From Cercis canadensis (lineage: Eukaryota > Streptophyta > Magnoliopsida > Fabales > Fabaceae): a stretch of 64,000 nucleotides of DNA. The stretch's first letter is position 1; each line of letters starts with the position of its first letter. The notes below the pieces were generated by a model that saw only the letters and a program-made list of their open reading frames with translations, had not been told where the DNA came from and did no database searches. The position numbers and the translations under genes are program-made. Location of the stretch: NCBI GenBank assembly GCA_003255065.1, contig QAOA01000967.1, positions 574,052 through 638,051 on the forward strand, given 5' to 3'. Positions 36,549-48,639 of the stretch are shown here, piece by piece.

Positions 36549-36685
36549 CTTGACCAAACCAGTTCCACGATCAAGGTTTAAATGAAGATTCTTTACCTCC
36601 CCATATTCACCAAATGCATTTTGGAGATTATCCTCTTGCGCTTCCTCATGCAACACTGTGACCAAAATAATCCATCCTTCAACGG
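36549..36685 (-). pseudogene. Y14/RBM8A-like first-half RRM exon, donor mutated
   Basis: The minus strand encodes [16 protein letters not shown], then [20 protein letters not shown] and LVK: the RNP2 half of the Y14 RRM, complementary to the second-half exons at 24.4 and 16.7 kb. The acceptor is normal (TATGCAG), and exon phase agrees with the family. At the 3' edge the expected AAG/GTAAGT reads AAG/ATAAGT, so the first intron base is A and the donor is dead unless bypassed. VTVLHEE replaces the usual VTGVHEE. The N-terminal exons were not found upstream. If paired with the exon at 24533 the intron would be about 12 kb and contain the AlaRS and enolase fragments. Confidence 0.8.
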
Positions 36686-39195
36686 CTGCATACAAGAAAT
36701 TGAAACTATGATTCCATGTTCCAAGCCAAAATAGGGAAAGAGGGTAAAATTATTCAAAATGAGCCGAATCATAAATGCATTAGTTGTGCATGAATTAGGT
36801 TTAAACATAGAACCTGATAAAAAAGTGCAGTTCTGTGCATGCACACATGTGTATGAGAGTGTCTACATGCAGTGCTGTGTACGCATACACGTGTATGAGA
36901 GTGTCTACATGTGTACTAAGCTGGATAAGAATGTTTTGAGGAACGAGGCACTATTATGGGTTTTATTTATGCATTTATGCAATTTACTTTGTTTTCTTAC
37001 TAGATATTTCAATGTCCAAAGCTTAAACATACAATATAAAAATTCATAGTTAGCACCTAAAAATATAAAAATGCAAAAAAAAAAAGAGGCAGAAACTGTT
37101 TAGAGCAAGAAAAAACACATACATAGCAAAATATAGACAAAACAAATATCACCAGTCCCAATTAATATTAATAACTGGGTCAAATATTACTTTTAATCAA
37201 TATCTGTTTCTATCCCACCGACCTCTCCCCTACAAATATAAACAGAGAAAATATAAATTAAAACCACCAAACTGCCTACTTTTCTTTCATGTCTCAATTA
37301 TTATGGATAACCCCCCTCTTATTCTCTAATCAACCATTTTTAGTTGTTATTTGGGCATGGAAAATGGGTTTCCTCATCTTGGAAATGTTGGGGCAGCAAG
37401 AGAGTGATTCTCTCCTGCTCCCTTTCCCCCAACATTGAGGTTCAAGGTTCCAAAGGTGCACTGATTGTGTCATCTATCTACAGAATGCATCTTGTCAGAT
37501 TAGTTCAGGTTTCACAAATTTTAAAAGATTGTATGTCGTTTAAACATCCAAAAGAATTAGAAAGTTCATCATTTCTCTCTTTTCCACCCTACCCTCTTTC
37601 CACCAATCAATTTTTCTTTCCTAAAGAATGGAGACAAGGATTTTCTACTATGTTTCACAATTCTGCTATTCTTAGTACATCTTATATATCAAGTTAAAAC
37701 CAAGATCACAGCCTTGACATGAAATTGAGGTCCTGTACTATACCAAACAAAGGAAAGATCAATAAAAAAGAATAACTCGCACATCTCAGGGAGCATTAAT
37801 ACTCAAACAATAAAGGCAAGGAAAAAATGAACTAGTGAAGAAAATAAATTGTTATCCTAAGCGCAAGGATGCAGATACATCGTTAAACAGTCACAGCAAC
37901 AGGTCCATCTGGACTCTCTTTAAAAATCTATAACAAATAGAAAGATAGGATAGAGCTTTCCAGAACTAGAAGGTAGCCTAGATCAGATGCCTGTTAACAA
38001 CGCCATTGCATAAGATCAACACTATACCTGTCATATTTCTTGATGCCTACGATAACACCATAGTCCTTCCTGCTGCAGAAGGAAAGATGTATGAAAAGGA
38101 GGACAAATATGTGGAAGAGAGTTCTTACAGTATCATGAAGGCTAAATAGGTTAAACAAGGGCTTACCCAAAATTTACAAGATCATACAGCTCAAACACTG
38201 TATCAGAACTTGATGAACCCTCTCAGAGCATCACCCCAAAAGTTTAATGAATCCACAAACACTTTCTTGTATACGTACCCATCCTAGAGCATCAGGCCAT
38301 CCAGAATCTCAAAGACCCTTCTAGTATCAAGATCATGTTTGTATTACATGAGAGGTCAGAATTCCCTACAGTGGTACAATCGAAACAATTATATAAGGCA
38401 ATCTATCTACCAAAGAATGACACAGATTTAAGATTATGGTTTATTATGCAAGTTCACTTGCGCTGATTAATCTTGGTGTTGGTGCAGCAGTTTTCTAGAG
38501 ACTATATCCTCCACCCTATAACAACGAGAAAAAAAAAATTCCAATTTCGGAGTTAATTCATAACAACACTGTAAATGGAATAATGCAACAGACACAACAA
38601 AAGATCAAAACAAATCAAAAGAGTAGCCAATGGGGAACAGGCCTTGGTTCAGTCATTGACCACTAAAAGCTTCTGTCCAGTACAGATATCACAAACAGTA
38701 ATACAAGCTTACTATTATTTTTATAATAAAACTTTTATATCCTCTCCCAAATCTCATCTACTTTCCTAAAATTAGTCACTAATTTTTCTGCCAAGTTTGT
38801 GCTCAATCGCAAAAAACTTTGTGTCTTCTAGAGTAGAAGATATATATCTGAATGTTCATTTTATATCATATTGCAACTTAATAACATAATTATTTAAGCA
38901 AATACAACCCACGAGAAATGATAATTTCAAACTCTTGAAAATTTATTTTTATAGCATCCTAAGACCTAGCAAATTAAATGCTATTGCTAAATGCAAAAAC
39001 ACCAACACAAGTTTGGTGTTTATTTTCAATGAATGCAAAGCTGACAGTAAATCCACTCTTATTGTATAGTAACTATTTGCCCATTGTAGTCAGCCCTATT
39101 TGCCTGGTACGTTAAATAGCAACAAAAAGGAAATTAATTAATTGACATGATCACTACTAACAAATGAAGCAGAGAGAGAGAGTCATGTGATAAGA
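36686..39195. other. No gene recognised
   Basis: Holds a short imperfect tandem repeat at about 36842-36915 (GTGTATGAGAGTGTCTACATG twice). A minus-strand segment near 38085-38030 reads RKDYGVIVGIKKYD between a CTGCAG acceptor-like and a GTATAG donor-like site; it could be a tiny exon but is too short to assign. The Y14 N-terminus was looked for and not seen. Confidence 0.5.
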
Positions 39196-42100
39196 TTATC
39201 TCATTACAAATTTGGTAGCCATTGCTTGTAGATCAATTCTCGGAATAAGCTTCACTGCTACTTTTGTCTGTGCATCTTGCTTGTTTCCTCCCCGTGTGTC
39301 ATTCGGACCAGCAGCTGAACCAGGGCCGCCACTGTTGCCACCACCAAGAGCAGCCTCAGCATGCATGGGATGCATGCCATTATTGATCCCTCCAGGTCTC
39401 ATTATCATTTGGCCTTGGATGGCCTGCTGGTGAAGCTGCTGCTGTGGATCCTGCATTTGATGTGGGTTACCAAATTGCAATGGCATCTTTTGGGGGAAAA
39501 TACCTGGTTGCTGAGCTAATGCTGCAGCAGCTTGAGGATGTTGCATATAATATCCCGGTTGCATTGCAGGATGTGGAGCCATCTGCAAGAATTTAACCCA
39601 AGCCAACAAAGGTTAGGAACAATTCATAGGTTACTAAAAGCCCAGCTATGCTCAATTCCCACCTGTGGAGGCGTGGCTGGTGCTTGCGGCTGGGCATCAG
39701 CAATTGCAGCTAAATACATCAAATTCTTTTGAAGCTGAGCTTGGTACCTAACATTAGATATCACACAACCAATACATGAAACCTGTGCCAGATATGCCCC
39801 AACACACGGGAAAACAGTTGCTTATGATGATGACTACGTTATATCAAATCCCATTATGAGATTTTAAATATAAGAAAAAAGGACCCATAGTTTATCTAAT
39901 AAAAAATACAAAAGCAAGCAGTGGGGTAATCAGCTCATTCATAAAAGCCTATCAAAAAGCTTCAGGCAGGATTGACAGATAAAAATCAAACAATAGAAAA
40001 ATGCTTCAAAGAACCACTTCTCTAGTTCCAACATACACTATCCTTCTTTCATACACATCACTGAAGCTGATTGTGAATATTAAAATGTCAAAAAGTATAA
40101 TCTCGAAACTGAAAACAAATTAGTTAAAATTCAAGTGCCAAAAAGGAATCATTGTATGGATATTACATTATCTGCCAAGTATCACAACAACTGTGAAAAT
40201 CTTGATTGAAGTCTATCGAAAAATTAATCACTATCTTAAATACAACAAATAAAGGCAACATAGTGATCATCAAAAACTGAAAAAACAAACCTATATTGAA
40301 CTCACTAATTGCAAGGGAACTTCTTTTAACACAATAGCATAAATTTTAAATCTCAACTTTTGCAAGAAGGCTTAGGCTGCAGATCAGATAACGTTTCTTG
40401 AATCTATCAATTACACAGATATATAACATGACAGGGAAGATTGAGATTACCTACCAACATGGACAAAAACAAAAAAAGATTACCTAGTTACCATTCAGAT
40501 ATTAAACTAATTAAAAACACAAAACTCACACCAAAAGTTAGCAAAATGAAGAAAAATGAAGACAAAAGGATAAGTCACTTACTGGGCACATTCAGCAAGT
40601 TTTCCAATGTTCTGATTGTCCAATATTGCCAGGATCAGCTTCTTGTTCTCATCAAGATACTGCACCATGTGCAACAACAGGGCATTCAAAATAAAATAAT
40701 GCAATTTCTTATTCCCTATCTTGGCATAACTTATTCATTTTAATTGTGGAGGTAATGATTACATGACAATCAGATGTATAGATGATGATTGAAAAAAGCA
40801 CTTAGTTAACTTAAAGTTCTGATCTAATAATTAACCTGGTATATATGGGATATATGAACGATTTCATGACATACATTTATGGGTCAAGTATTAGAAAATC
40901 TCCATGGCCATCAGTCCCAGTAGTTTTCGTGTCCTCAGACTATTCAGTATTTCAAGAATTCTGTATCTTGGAGGGTTGCAGTGAATTAGATTCTAGGCTG
41001 CTAAAGCATGCAATGATAACTTGTTTGATTATGAAAGATCAGTTTATTCTATCACTAAAAATAGAGCACAGGAACTGTTATAGCCCAACCAACACTATCT
41101 TCATAATTTGGGGCTTAGGACAGCCCCAAATCCTATCCACTTGATACACCAACAGGGATGCTAATATTATTTTCCAAAATCAAATTCTAAAAGATCCAAA
41201 ATTTCCAAAAATTGCTGGCACCTAATTTCCAAATTATGATTCATTAAAAGACATGAGTTATCCAACTGACTTTTTATACTAATACCATCTTTATAGATCA
41301 TGGATGCTTTACATAAGGGAACCCTATAGCAAGAAATGTTCAGAAAGATATGCTGAGAAATTGAAGATAAAACCATATCATGAATCTACCATTTCATGAA
41401 CTTTGGTTTCATGATAAGAAACCGACCTCTTCAATTAAAAAAGAGGGAAACAGATGAGCCTATGTAGCAAATTGACAAGGCACACAAAATGTTGCAAATA
41501 ACTTCATATACCTATTATGTAATTTGGAGATCTAGCTAGAGGTCTCAACTCTCAACATTCATAATTTCAAAATCTTCACTCTCATTCCTTAAGGCTAAAT
41601 AGATGCCACTAGATCCAAAAGTCACAGGCTCGATATCATCTCATTTCTTCACAAAACTCTAAATGGGTGTAGATGCTCCATATAGTGCCACAAGGTAGAA
41701 TCTCTGGTGCCTCTATAAGATCGAGGTACTGCATGATTCTCCTATTAAAAAGAGGTTCTCATAATTGTAGGTATTCCAAGATAAATTCTCAGCCCAAAGA
41801 TTCATCTAAGTTTGCCATTGTTTAACACTCAGGTTACCTAAGAAATAGCCAGGTAGATATTTCCAAAGGGAAGTTGTTTATTTTGGAACATGACAAATGA
41901 TAGAAGCATATTTAGATATTTTTAATGGCTAGTAATGAACTTGAAAAGGTCTCCAGTCTCCAGTTAACATGAATGGATCATAAATCATATTGTGGATAAT
42001 AAACAAATAGACATGTTGAGAATGGAATAATAGATCCCAGATACTGTATAGTTCTTGATGATCCTGAAGATTGTGAATTTCTAGGTGCATATTTAGGGGT

Positions 42101-42999
42101 TGATCCTAAAGGGCAGAAGCTCCTGTTTCATGTCCTTGGAGTGCATGCTCCAGACATGCTATAAATGAATTCAAACATGAGACAATGCACAGGTCTGACC
42201 AAAGCTGTTGATTTAATAACAGTGGTGGGGCCTGGTTATTCAACAATTCATGGTAGTTTTATCAGTCGGGATGCAACCCAGTTCAATTCCCCCGAGTCAG
42301 AAAGGTTTTCTAACATTGAGCATATCCCTTCTCAAACAGAAGAAACTAACCAAATTTGCAGTGACAGACATCATACATGCAACTCTCATCCCTCACTTTA
42401 TTTCTATTCTGTGTTCCCCTGAGTCAAAAAGGTTTCTAACATTGATCATATCCATTCTCAAAGAAGAAACTAACCAAATTTGATATGACAGATATATCAT
42501 ACATGCATCTCTTACCTTCACTTTATTTCTATTCTGGGTGCTCCAAAGTACAGATAGATACCGCTCTAATCACAGCCTCTAAAATGAAACTAATCCACTG
42601 AGCCCTTGCTTAGCACACTATCATAGACTTTTTTTTTTTTGTTTCATATAATTAATGGATGTGTGAGCTTTTTATCTAAAAAGATGCAAAATAATCATTT
42701 TCCTACCAATTTTGGAAACAATTCACCTCAAATAGACAACCTCTTCTTTCTTACAAACCCAGATGATTGCGGTAAGACACTTAAAACATGAGCAGGAAAC
42801 CACAAAATTATGGAAAAGGGAACCATTTCCAAATTACAAAATTAATGGATCAAAGATTTCCATCCATGAACCCAATTCGTTTTTCACTTGTAGAATCAGA
42901 AAAGTAAAACAAAAATTATACCTTTTGAATCTGCTCAGTGGTTATGTTTGTTGGTGGAAATGAAGGCATCATTGGAATCATTTGGGGTGTCTGCTGCAT
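39196..42999 (-). CDS. GIF2-like: GRF-interacting factor (GIF2/3-type SSXT coactivator)
   Basis: Transcriptional coactivator that binds growth-regulating factors (GRFs) and recruits SWI/SNF remodellers to promote cell proliferation in leaves and flowers. Exons: 42922-42999, 40583-40659, 39663-39747, 39196-39582, all with GT/AG junctions and one frame of 208 codons. Exon 1 encodes MQQTPQMIPMMPSFPPTN and leads into the SNH (SSXT) domain, roughly residues 19-78: TTEQIQ(K), YLDENKKLILAILDNQNIGK, LAECAQ, then YQAQLQKNLMYLAAIADAQP. Exon 4 carries the Gln/Gly/Met-rich QG domain (MAPHPAMQPGYYMQHPQA, LQFGNPHQMQDPQQQLHQQA, MRPGGINNGM, GGGNSGGPGSA). The last 20 or so residues after RGGNKQDAQ (KVAVKLIPRIDLQAMATKFV) lack the Gly/Asp-rich end usual for GIF2 and may be read-through into an intron or a replaced tail. 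The first intron is 2.26 kb. No disabling lesion was seen. Confidence 0.93.
42294..42541. repeat. Tandem duplication, 127-bp period, in GIF intron 1
   Basis: GAGTCAGAAAGGTTTTCTAACATTG at 42294 recurs at 42421 with small indels and continues through CATACATGCA.CTCTTA to ATTTCTATTCTG. Intronic and noncoding. Confidence 0.85.
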
Positions 43000-43223
43000 C
43001 TTCTCCAATTGAAATAAAAAAGAGCAAAAACCCTAATTCCGCCGAAGGTACAATAATCAACAGTTAATAAACCCCAAACGCCAAATGCTTGTTCCGCTGC
43101 CACCACTACTGCTGATGATTCGGATTCTGGCAGCGAAGGCAGTGGTAAGCTCCGTCGTTCACGGTGGCGATGGCGTTTAATATTTCTTTCCGACAATACT
43201 TGGCGTGTGGGGCTCAGTGTTAA

Positions 43224-43260
<37 letters not shown>
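43000..43260 (-). promoter_or_regulatory. GIF 5' leader with (GA)n tract
   Basis: The stretch just upstream of the GIF start codon is GC-richer than its surroundings and includes about 15 GA dinucleotides at 43228-43257 (CT on the sense strand). CT/GA tracts in 5' leaders and core promoters are common in plants and can act as GAGA-type elements, so a regulatory role is plausible but inferred from position only. No TATA box was firmly placed. Confidence 0.45.
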
Positions 43261-43263
<3 letters not shown>

Positions 43264-45005
43264 TTAGATGCGCCGCTGAAAGGTGAAGATTCTAGGAAAG
43301 GAAGAGAAGCATGGAGGTGACGGAGTAGATGAATAAGGCGCTCCCCTGAGGTGTCTGTGCAATTTTTGGGTACCCTAGAATGGAGGGTAGGAATGAATTT
43401 AATCTAACGGTAGACAATGTAGGAGAATTAGGATAATTGGGTTTTTTTCTTTTTTTTTTTTTGGATTTAATATTAGTTAAATAAATAAAAAGTAAAAAAA
43501 TACACAATTTAAAGACAACAATATTTATTCTCTTTTTTTTATTAAAAAAATAGATGCACTCTAGGATACACCACTTCTTATTGGTTTTGGCATAACTCAT
43601 TTTTTAAAATTGATGTCATTATATATATCTAAAAAATTTGAGTGATACAATGTGGACTATATTTTAAAACAGTTTATAAAATTTAAATTTAATTATATAA
43701 AAAAATTATTATTTTATATTTTTTTAATAATTTTTTTATACTATTTTGATTCACACAGTCACAGTAAGTGACTGTTTTAAAAATCTTTGCAATAACACAA
43801 ATTTTAAGACAATGATCCGTGTTACCCCATCCCTTTCAAACACTATTTTTTATTTGAATTTGTCCCGTTGAAACATGTCCAGTGACATCTCTTTACTGTC
43901 TAAGAGATGACAATCATAATTGGGTTACTGGTGAGAATCAATTAGACGCTTTGGTAATCCTATATATCATCTTTGTATCAAGCTCATGAAGGGATATCAA
44001 GTTTGCATATTTTAAGCAACTTCATTATTGACAAATTTCTAAGCTCTTTACTAAATAATTTGTAATTGAGTAATACTGTAGTCGTCTTTAAAATTAACAA
44101 GTTTGTGTTCAAATTCAAAATCATAACTAAAAATTCCAAAAAAAAAAAATTGTCAACAGAGTGAGACAATGAACCACTTGTTTCTCCAATGTCATTTCTC
44201 CCAAGCTGTATGGTTTGGCTGACCTGGCCATTGATATTGATTGTATTGATCCTCAAGGATACCGTGGAATGGATCTATATTTGGTCGCATCTATTTAAGC
44301 CCTCAAAATCATAAGATGTCTCTTTTTCAACATCTATGATGACAATTTTTTTGATAACTTCGTACAACTAAGATAAGTTATTCATGTTTCAAGAGTTTTA
44401 CTATATAAATACTCATAATTGTAATTTTGTGTAAATATGATCACAATTTTATAGGCTATATGGTATCACCATAATCTAGTTGTTTTTCAAGGCCATGAAC
44501 CTACAATAATGGAAGTAATCATTCTTGCTAAGAAACGTAGTGCGAGATACTATATATGATGCATGGTTTCATAATTTTCAAGGCACACTCTGTTCCTTTC
44601 AGCATGCTTCTTGTGTTACCCAAGTTACAACATCACCTAGTCAAGGATATACATTACGTCTCAAATCTTAGCAGCATCAATCTCAATCAATTCAGGGCGT
44701 TGCTCGTCTTCTACTAGTTATTGCTTAGCCATTTGCAGTCTTTTACAATGGACCGCACTGGGTAATTGATAAGATTTCTCATTTTCCAGCTCTTATTCGG
44801 GAAATTTTGGATTTTGTTCAAGTAGTGCCAAGAGAACAACTTCATATCTTATTCCCTAAAAAAGAAGGACATGTCCTTATGTTCAAACTTCAAACAAACA
44901 ACCGTCTCTTGAATTAGGATCATGTTTGTTTAGGGTTCTATCAAGAACCATTATTTTGTTTTAGTTCATTAGAAACTACACAACAAGAGATAACCAATAA
45001 GATTT
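43261..45005. other. No gene recognised
   Basis: AT-rich intergenic sequence between the GIF promoter and the CACTA element. Near 44160-44760 there are stretches with broken reading frames reminiscent of decayed retroelement coding, but I cannot assign them. Confidence 0.5.
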
Positions 45006-45655
45006 CACTACAAAAAAATTCTTAGATTCCAATGAAAATTTTCTTTTGAAATTTTGAATTTCAATAAAATTTGAGTTGTTGGAGAAGTGACCGTTATAAT
45101 TACAAAATTCCAACGGAATAATAATCCAATGGAATTTTCTGTTGGAATTTTACCGTTAGACTTGGAATTCAATCTGAAAAAAAAAAATCTAACGGAAAAA
45201 TACTGTTGAAATTTGTTTTGGAAATTCTAACCAAATTTTCTATTGGAATTTTTATTTTTATTTTTTTAAAAAAATTAATTTTTTTCATTTTTACTTTTTT
45301 AAAAAAATTAAAAAAAAAACTTATTTTAAAATTCCTAAATTTTCATTGCACAACTCAAAATTTAGTCACAAAAGCTGTTAGTCCACATTTTTAACTTGAA
45401 TTTAAATTTGACCTATTGAATATATAAAACTCCATACATACACAATTAATTATATTTTTTCATACAATTTGCAAAAGACTTTTACAGGAAGTAAAATATT
45501 TTAATAATTTCAATAAAGAGACACTTTCTTGTAAACTCAAAGAATTTTACAAAACAATTGATCAAATTAAACAATTTAAAGTCACACAAAACTTGCACCC
45601 GCCCGATACTAGTTTTCTTAACATTATGAAAAAAAGATTATTTGTTCATCTAAAT

Positions 45656-46387
45656 TTAAGCATCATCTTCATCGTCATTTTTATCTACGTCATCAACATC
45701 AGCAACCTTATCTGCTTCCTCTCTTTCATCAACAAAATGAAGCAATGATTCCCACCCTGCACAAAAACCACATTAAATTGGGATTACTTGGAAACTGTAG
45801 CAAACAAAACTACCAGATACTTCAAAATTTAATAGTGGACACACCTGACCAGAGAATTTACTTAAAGTTTTGAAAAAAAAAGAAAGAACAACCGTAGTAT
45901 ATGAATGTAAAATAATACCCATTTCTGCAGTTATCAATGCCTCTGGAACTGGTGAAAGAAAGTAAACAGCACCTTTGGTATGAACAAAATGCTTCCATGC
46001 CTCTTTGCAGTGTATTCTGATATATATATAATAAAAATCCTAACATCTGAACACAGACATCAAGTTTCATTAATAAACCATTCATCAATCTTGCATCATT
46101 ATGTAGAGCAATATACAAGCAATAAAAGCGTAAGTTTAATGAACTTGGCCCACATACTCCATTGACATTGGGTTTTCAGATTCAGTCACTTTAAAAGGAT
46201 TGGTCATATCAAACAAGTTAGCTTTTCTCTCCAAACGAATTCGTCCATATCCTATCCTCTCATTTTTAGAGGGCAGACTGCCCGCGAAGGGGAGGGGGTG
46301 CTGGTGGAAGGGATGGGAATCCTTGGAAAAGAGTAATTTACCACTGAATTTATCATATTGTGTGCCTATATAGAAGTAATTAAACAT
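45656..46387 (-). pseudogene. Exon-like segments inside the CACTA element, captured gene fragment?
   Basis: Three minus-strand segments look like exons in order. (1) About 46240-46136: IRLERKANLFDMTNPFKV, then ESENPMSMEYVG. (2) About 46020-45919: CKEAWKHFVHTKGAVYFLSP, then VPEALITAEM, ending at a donor (ATGG then GTATTA). (3) 45756-45656: acceptor GTGCAG, WESLLHFVDEREEAD, an Asp-rich tail and a TAA stop. The frames are open and less AT-rich than their flanks. I do not recognise the parent protein. This would fit host gene sequence taken up by a CACTA element, or an internal element gene of unknown family. Confidence 0.5.
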
Positions 46388-46489
46388 AGAGCTCCTAGTC
46401 TAATGGATTCTGGACATTCCCCCTTCATTCATTAAATGAGAGTATGACTTATAAGAATTTGTACCTGTAATTCAACCTGCACAACCAAT

Positions 46490-47279
46490 ATATCAAGTGC
46501 ACCAAGCAATACCAGATAGCAGTACCAACAGTAGTAGAAAACTTAAACCAGAAATGAAAAACAATAAATCAAAATAAAGAAGAACACCAGATGTACGTGG
46601 TTCAGCCAAGATGGCTTATATCCACGGGAGAGAGCAGTTCCTCTATGATTAGCAACACCAAGATCAAGTTTTGTTACAATAGAATCTCCCTTGGCCTTGT
46701 TCTTGACCCTTGCAGCATATGAAAGCCAGAAACCCAAACCTCATTCTATTCTCTTATCTCAATCTCTCTATTCTTTCCTTATCTGATTTCTGCAGCACCA
46801 AAAATTCTCAATCTAAAAAGTGATTCACGCATGTGTACATCACATGCTTATATAGTGATAGGTCCCAATCAGAACTGAATGACTTGTAATGATTTTTACT
46901 AATAAAAAAAAAGGCTCTCTTTGGGTGAGAGTAAACCACATTACGCAATATTTTTCCACCCACTCTCCTTCGTACAACCAGTTCAAATAACAACAATGCC
47001 AACCCATAATCAAAGTTCAACTGCCTCCTAAAAATAAGCTAACCCACTATGTAAAACAACCCCAGTAACTAACCCATGTAGCCTCCATAATGTTTGCATG
47101 GCATGTTCCATAAAGCAAAGCTTGACCACGTCTTCATTCTGCCTCTTCCACGTTTGTGATGCTGCTTGCATGCATGGGTCCACTTGTTCACACCATTACA
47201 CCATTGCTCACCCCACATATGGTGTCTTCTCTTTACGTATGTGATAGGATCGACGGATCCTATCATATAGCCACTAACA
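46490..47279 (-). mobile_element. Probable solo LTR nested in the CACTA element
   Basis: Read leftward the segment starts TGTTAGTGGC at 47279 and contains GTGGTTCAGCC-type and CTCTATGATTAGCAACACC-type wording common in plant copia LTRs. A hairpin TGATAGGATC-GACG-GATCCTATCA lies near 47242-47265, close to its start. I could not find matching 5-bp target duplications, so the ends, especially the left one, are approximate. Confidence 0.45.
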
Positions 47280-48639
47280 ATCAATCACAAGCCTTCCTAT
47301 AAATCAAGATTACTAACCAATCATCATTAGGTAGTTATGGTCATTAACTAACTAACTAACTAATTTATAACTAACTGATGACTTGTAACTGATTTAAGAG
47401 ACACCGGTGTCCATCATGGACACGGCGGTGTCTGAGGCTGTGTCTGTTGTTCAGAGACTTACTTAAGTGACACGTCCAGACCCATAAGTGAACATGGTTG
47501 TGTCTAGCCTGTGCTCGAATGATTAAAGTACATATCATCACAATACTATATTAATCTGATATCCACTAAATGATACAAATAAGCATACATAACATCCATT
47601 TAAAAAATCTATCATTTTTCAATCAAATATTAATCTACTCAATTGCCCCACAAATGTTCTCACTAGACAGAGCCAAACCCAAAGACTTATAAAGAGCAAG
47701 AGAGATGACAGAGAGCCAGAGCCAGAGGGAGTCAAGAAAGGGAGAGAAAGAAGATGTTGCGACGGGCAGGGGGCTTGCCAGCGTCAACAAGGAGACAATG
47801 TTAACGGTGGGTGGCAGTGGCAGGAGAGGAGAGACCGATAAGGAGATTGAGTGTGAGAGAAGAGCGAATCGAGTGAGGGAGAGGAAGATTCATTTGGGCC
47901 TTTAGGAATTTTGTATTATACAAAGAGATTTCAACCGTATTTCTACCATTGGAATTTGTTTGGAAATTTAAAAAAAAAAATTGCCAAATGTATTTAAACT
48001 GTGCGTTTGGAGCCATTTACTGATTCCAATGGTATATTCCATTGAAATATACTATTAGAATTTTAAAAAAGAAAAATTATCTACAAATTCTAATGATAAT
48101 TCTGACGAAAAATTTCAACGGCATTGAAATTCCGTTAGAATTACCATTGGAATTTCCAAAAAGTGTCTATCGTTGGAATTTTTAAAAAATTCCAAAGGTA
48201 TTTTGTTCCGTTGAAAAATAGAGATTTTCTTATAATGTTTGAACCTGACACATTTTTCATGAAATATCAAGAGCTCAACTATCACAGTATCCTCTTAGAT
48301 ACATAACTTTTTAATTTTGTAGTTAGATGGTGTATCATGCAAATGAGGCAATTTATAATGCATGGTATATATCTTTCTTTCCTTTAATATAATGTTATTA
48401 TTTACCCAAAAAAATACATATTTTACAAGCATATAAAAAGTGAACTTTATATGTAAGTCTCATAAATAAAATCCACTTTTTAAGTTTGTGGATTTGTAGT
48501 CTAAAAATATATAAGAATTTACCATCTAGAACCCCTCACATTTGAGTTCAATGAATTAAAAACAATACTCTTGCAAGCATAAGGGGAAGAGTCAAATTTT
48601 ATATCCCTAAGATGTAATCCTATATTAGAAAGATGTAAA

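Larger units (their letters stand above)
45006..48237. mobile_element. CACTA (En/Spm-type) transposon, non-autonomous
   Basis: The left end reads CACTACAAAAAAATTC and the reverse complement of the right end CATTATAAGAAAATC, both variants of the CACTACAAGAAAA terminus of CACTA elements. The flanks are TTT on both sides (45003-45005 and 48238-48240), the expected 3-bp target duplication. Both ends hold many subterminal copies of CCGTTGGAATTT/ATTCCAATGG in both orientations, as usual for transposase-binding regions. At 3.2 kb it has no TNP1/TNP2-like transposase and so would need another element to move. Inside are exon-like segments (45656-46387), an LTR-like insertion (about 46490-47279) and a GA-rich stretch at 47690-47890. 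Confidence 0.88.

Noticed and set aside
24388-36685. A single functional Y14 gene spanning 24.4-36.7 kb
   Set aside because: The donor at 36548 is AT, the candidate next exon is frameshifted, the N-terminal exons are missing, and other genes' fragments lie between.
37344-37697. 117-codon plus-strand open frame
   Set aside because: No recognisable domain, no conserved neighbours and no upstream exon; likely chance.
47705-47905. Charged 66-codon plus-strand frame in the CACTA element
   Set aside because: Arises from GA-rich low-complexity sequence typical of a 5' leader.
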